Positions 60,976-64,000 of a DNA stretch of 64,000 bases are shown here, piece after piece. The DNA comes from Glebionis coronaria. Its lineage: Eukaryota > Streptophyta > Magnoliopsida > Asterales > Asteraceae. Under the pieces are notes generated by a model, which was not told the DNA's origin, made no database searches, and saw nothing but the letters and a program-made list of their open reading frames with translations. The translations under genes were made by a program, and so were the position numbers. Position 1 is the first letter of the stretch, and each line of letters opens with the position of its first letter. The stretch is taken from NCBI GenBank assembly GCA_025667525.1, contig CM046879.1, forward strand, positions 383,183,039 to 383,247,038. The letters run 5' to 3'.

Positions 60976-61452
60976 TCTGGATTTGTTATATCTATGCAGG
61001 AATATCTGAAGAAATCTATTTAGTATCTGGATAGCGGGTGCTCCAGACACATGACAGGGGTTAAACAATATCTGCATAGATATAAAAAGGAGTCTGGTCC
61101 TAAAGTAGTCTTTGGAGATGATTCCTCAGGGGCTACTGAGGGTTATGGCTCAGTGGATTGTAATGGAATAACCTTCACAAGGGTCGCTTATGTCAATGGA
61201 CTGAAGCACAACCTAATCAGCATTAGTCAACTCTGTGATGCTGGCTTCAAAGTTCTATTCACCAAGACCCAAGGAACAATCTTCAATCAAAATGTTGATG
61301 TTGTTCTTATTACACCCAGGAGAAGGGATGTGTATGTCATCGACATGACATCTTGTCCAGAAGGGACAAACACTTGTCTCTATGCCAAAGCATCTGATAG
61401 TGAAAATTGGCTATGGCATAAGAGACTCCCATCTCAACTTCAAAAACATTAA
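60976..61452 (+). pseudogene. Z protease and pre-integrase region
   Basis: Active-site segment YLDSGCSRHMTG, with Asp at 61030-61032 preceded by an in-frame TAG at 61021-61023 where Trp is usual. It then shows VFGDDSSGATEGYGSV, VNGLKHNLISISQLCDAGF and a Cys/His-poor stretch to LWHKRL of the pre-integrase domain. One base is missing near 61425, so the frame ends at 61450-61452. The copia protease cuts the polyprotein into Gag, integrase and RT. Confidence 0.9.
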
Positions 61453-62481
61453 CAAACTGGCCAAGAATGATTTAGTAGCTGGGCTTCCCTCTCTGACCTT
61501 CACCAAAGACAGACCTGCTCAACGTGCGAGAAAGGGAAGCACCACAGAGCCTCATTCAAGACTAAACAATCATTCTCCATAAATAAGTGCCTCAATCTCC
61601 TTCACATGGACTTATTTGGACCAGTAAAACCTCAATCCCTTAATCACAACAAGTATACACTAGTCATTGTCGATGAATTCTCCAGATTTACATGGGTATT
61701 CTTTCTCAAAAGAAAGAGTGATGCTGTTGAAAGAATAATGTCCTTCATCAGAGAAATAGAGAATCTCAATGACTGTAGAGTTAAGGCTATCAGAAGTGAC
61801 AATGGCACTGAATTCAAGAATCATGCCATGGAATCCTTTTGTGATGAAAAGGGAATATCACAGAACTTTTCGAATCCAGGCACCCCTGAACAAAATGGTG
61901 TCGCTGAAAGAAGAAACAGAACCCTCATAGAGGCTGCTAGAACAATGCTCAGCGAATCAAGACTTCCTAAACAATTTTGGGGTGAAGTTGTGAACACAGC
62001 TTGTCATACACAAAACAGATCCATTATTACGAAGAGACATGGCAAGACCTCTTATGAAGTATATAGGAAGAGAGCCCCTGATGTAAGCTACTTCCATGTC
62101 TTTGGTTGCCCTGTTTTCATTCACAACTACAGAGATCGCCTGGGAAAATTTGATGAAAAGTCTGATGATGGATTCTTCGTTGGTTACTCTCTCACCTCCA
62201 GAGCTTACAGAGTATTCAACATCCGCAGACAAGAATTAGAAGAATCCATCCATGTCACCTTCAATGAGGCAGATGCTGTCATCAACCACACCAACTCAGA
62301 AGAATGTGACATTGACTTCAATGAAGTCAAATCATATCCAGAGGATGATTTCTCACATCCCAAGGAATCATCCGAGGGCTGTCACAAGGACTTCCCTTAT
62401 GTTCATGCATTTGATCCTCATTCAATCTCTGACATCACTCCAGAAGTTGAAAATGCTTAACAAATCACTCCACCCAATACT
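61453..62481 (+). pseudogene. Z integrase (frameshifts before, stop after)
   Basis: The first part (about 61453-61605) is readable only by switching frame near 61508 and carries the end of the zinc-binding region (CSTCEKGKHH). The core from 61606 has MDLFGPVKPQ (first Asp), AIRSDNGTEFKN (second Asp) and NGVAERRNRTLIEAAR (catalytic Glu). FWGEVVNTACHTQNRS and FHVFGCPVFIHN follow. It passes an acidic linker and an in-frame TAA at 62458-62460, after which the same frame leads into RT. Integrase joins the cDNA to target DNA. Confidence 0.92.
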
Positions 62482-64000
62482 GTGAATGCTGATCTCATCG
62501 AACCAATCTCTTCTCTTGATGAAGAGATTATGGATGAAGAAATAATCTGTGAAGATCCGTCAGCATTCATTGAACCTGTTGTGACTCCTGAACCCACAAA
62601 GACTCCTGCTCCTCAATCCAAATGGAGTAGGAACCAAGATATTCTTCCGGTGAATATTCTTGGTGAACCCTCTGAGGGAGTCACCACCAGGGGCAAATTG
62701 AGATCTCTGGAAACCGCCTCAGCGAATGAATGCCTTTTCGCTGATTTTCTCTCTAAGGATGAACCTAAGAATGTGGTTGTTGCGCTTCTAGATAAAGGGT
62801 GGGTTGTTGCCATGCAAGATGAGTTGAATCAGATCAAGAGGAACAAGGTGTGGACTCTGGTAAAAGCTCCAGCTGGGAAGCAAGTGGTTGGAACTAAATG
62901 GGTCTACAGAAACAAGAAATATGAAGATGGCATGATTGTCAAAAACAAGGCTAGGCTTGTAGTGCTGGGATATAATCAATCTGAGGGGATTGACTATGAT
63001 GAAACGTTTGCACCAGTAGCCAGATTGGAAGCTATCATAATCTTCCTAGCCTTTGCAGCTTATATGGGGTTTACTGTATACCAGATGGATGTGAAGAGTG
63101 CTTTTCTCAATGGGAAGCTTGTAGAGGAAGTATATGTCTATCAACCCTCAGGGTTTGAAAGCAGTGAGTATCCTGATCACGTTTGCAGACTTCACAAAGC
63201 ACTCTATGGGATGAAAGAAGCGCCTAGAGCCTGGTATGAAACCCTATCAAAATTCTTACTTGAAAATAAATTTGTCAGAGGTACCATTGATCAAACCCTG
63301 TTCACTTATAGGTCCAAGGGTGATGTCATTTTAGTACAGATTTATGTGGATGATATAATTTTTGGTTTAACCAATATTACATTGAGCAAACAGTTTGCCA
63401 AATTAATGACCAAAAAATATGAAATGAGCATGATGGGGGAACTAACTTTTTTCTTGGGTTTTCAAATTAAACAAAATTCAAAAGGAATTTCCATTTGTCA
63501 AGAAAAATATGTTAAGGATTTGCTCAAGAAGTATGATCTGTCTGATTGTGCATCAGTGAAATGCCCCATGCTTCCTCCCAACAACTTGGGAGCTGATGAC
63601 TCAGGGGTCTCTGTTAATGAGACCTTATATAGAGGCATTATTGGGTCACTGATGTACCTCACAGAAAGCAGACCAGACATACAATTTGCCACATGTCTCT
63701 GTGCTAGGTACCAAGCTAACCCCAAGGAATCCCACCTTGTAGCTGTCAAAAGAATTTTCAGGTACTTAAAAGGATCTCCCACATTGGGTCTTTAGTATCC
63801 TAATGGATCAGGCTTCGACCTCAAAGCCTACTCAGACTCTGACTATGCTAGGTGCTGTCTTGATAGAAAGAGCACCTCTGGGAGTTGTTAAATCCTTGGA
63901 GGAAAGTTTGTATGCTGGAGCGCCAAGAAACAAAACTCTATGGCCATGTCATCAGCTGAAGCTGAATACGTAGCAGCCGCTGGTTGTTGTGCTCAAGTTC
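62482..64000 (+). pseudogene. Z reverse transcriptase and start of RNase H
   Basis: Frame continuous with integrase. RT motifs: [53 protein letters not shown] (first catalytic Asp), [16 protein letters not shown], the catalytic box IYVDDIIFG (63342-63353) and [12 protein letters not shown] stop lies at 63793-63795. RNase H begins FDLKAYSDSDYARCCLDRKST, with a TAA at 63889-63891, then MAMSSAEAEYVAAAGC to the window end. Both stops fit single C-to-T or G-to-A changes. The rest of RNase H and the 3' LTR lie outside. Confidence 0.93.

Larger units (their letters stand above)
57419..64000 (+). mobile_element. Z: Ty1/copia (SIRE-like) element, 5' part, truncated by window end
   Basis: 5' LTR 57419-58260, primer site, gag, protease, integrase, RT and the start of RNase H in copia order (integrase before RT). 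It continues past 64000. It inserted into Y's extra ORF; the left flank is GCCAA (57414-57418) and the matching right flank is outside the window. All domains are recognisable but carry several stops and frameshifts. Confidence 0.93.

Overview
The window is plant nuclear DNA made almost entirely of transposable elements. It holds LTR retrotransposons of the Ty3/gypsy Athila type and the Ty1/copia type, a second gypsy-like family with very long LTRs, and two decayed LINEs. I see no intact host gene, rRNA, functional tRNA or CRISPR array. The tRNA-iMet and Athila-type primer sites, the Athila polyprotein and a SIRE-like copia point to a dicot. The overall flavour suggests Asteraceae, but that is recollection, not something the sequence proves.

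The left two thirds is a nest that can be ordered by target-site duplications (TSDs). A minus-strand copia element (X, gag at 45604-46524, 5' LTR 46580-47834) was cut in its gag by element A, a plus-strand Athila-related element with gag and protease but no pol (4591-10402 continuing at 42501-45603). A was hit twice by a long-LTR gypsy family: G1 (minus strand, 1-4590, running off the left edge) in its gag, and G2 (plus strand, 10403-42495, TSD CACTA) in its 3' LTR. G2's 3' LTR was entered by element B (16583-40710), a younger relative of A. B's gag-protease frame was entered by C (22526-33579, minus strand, TSD TAAAA), an Athila element with gag, protease, RT, RNase H and integrase, broken only by two single-base frameshifts and a small deletion at the 5' LTR edge.

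A and B lack RT, RNase H and integrase at the same place. Instead they share a conserved C-terminal protein module after the protease. They share with C an LTR start of TGAT and a hairpin plus purine-tract module before the 3' LTR, so a C-like Athila could plausibly mobilise them in trans (inference).

The right third (47835-64000) holds a promoter-like stretch, a decayed LINE with reverse-transcriptase motifs (48311-49670), a candidate solo LTR (49676-50533), a LINE ORF1 with an RNA-recognition motif (51713-53282), a minus-strand copia fragment Y (53316-57418) carrying a 3' LTR and a long extra ORF, and a plus-strand SIRE-like copia Z (57419 to the window end) inserted into Y. All Z coding domains are recognisable but broken by stops and frameshifts.
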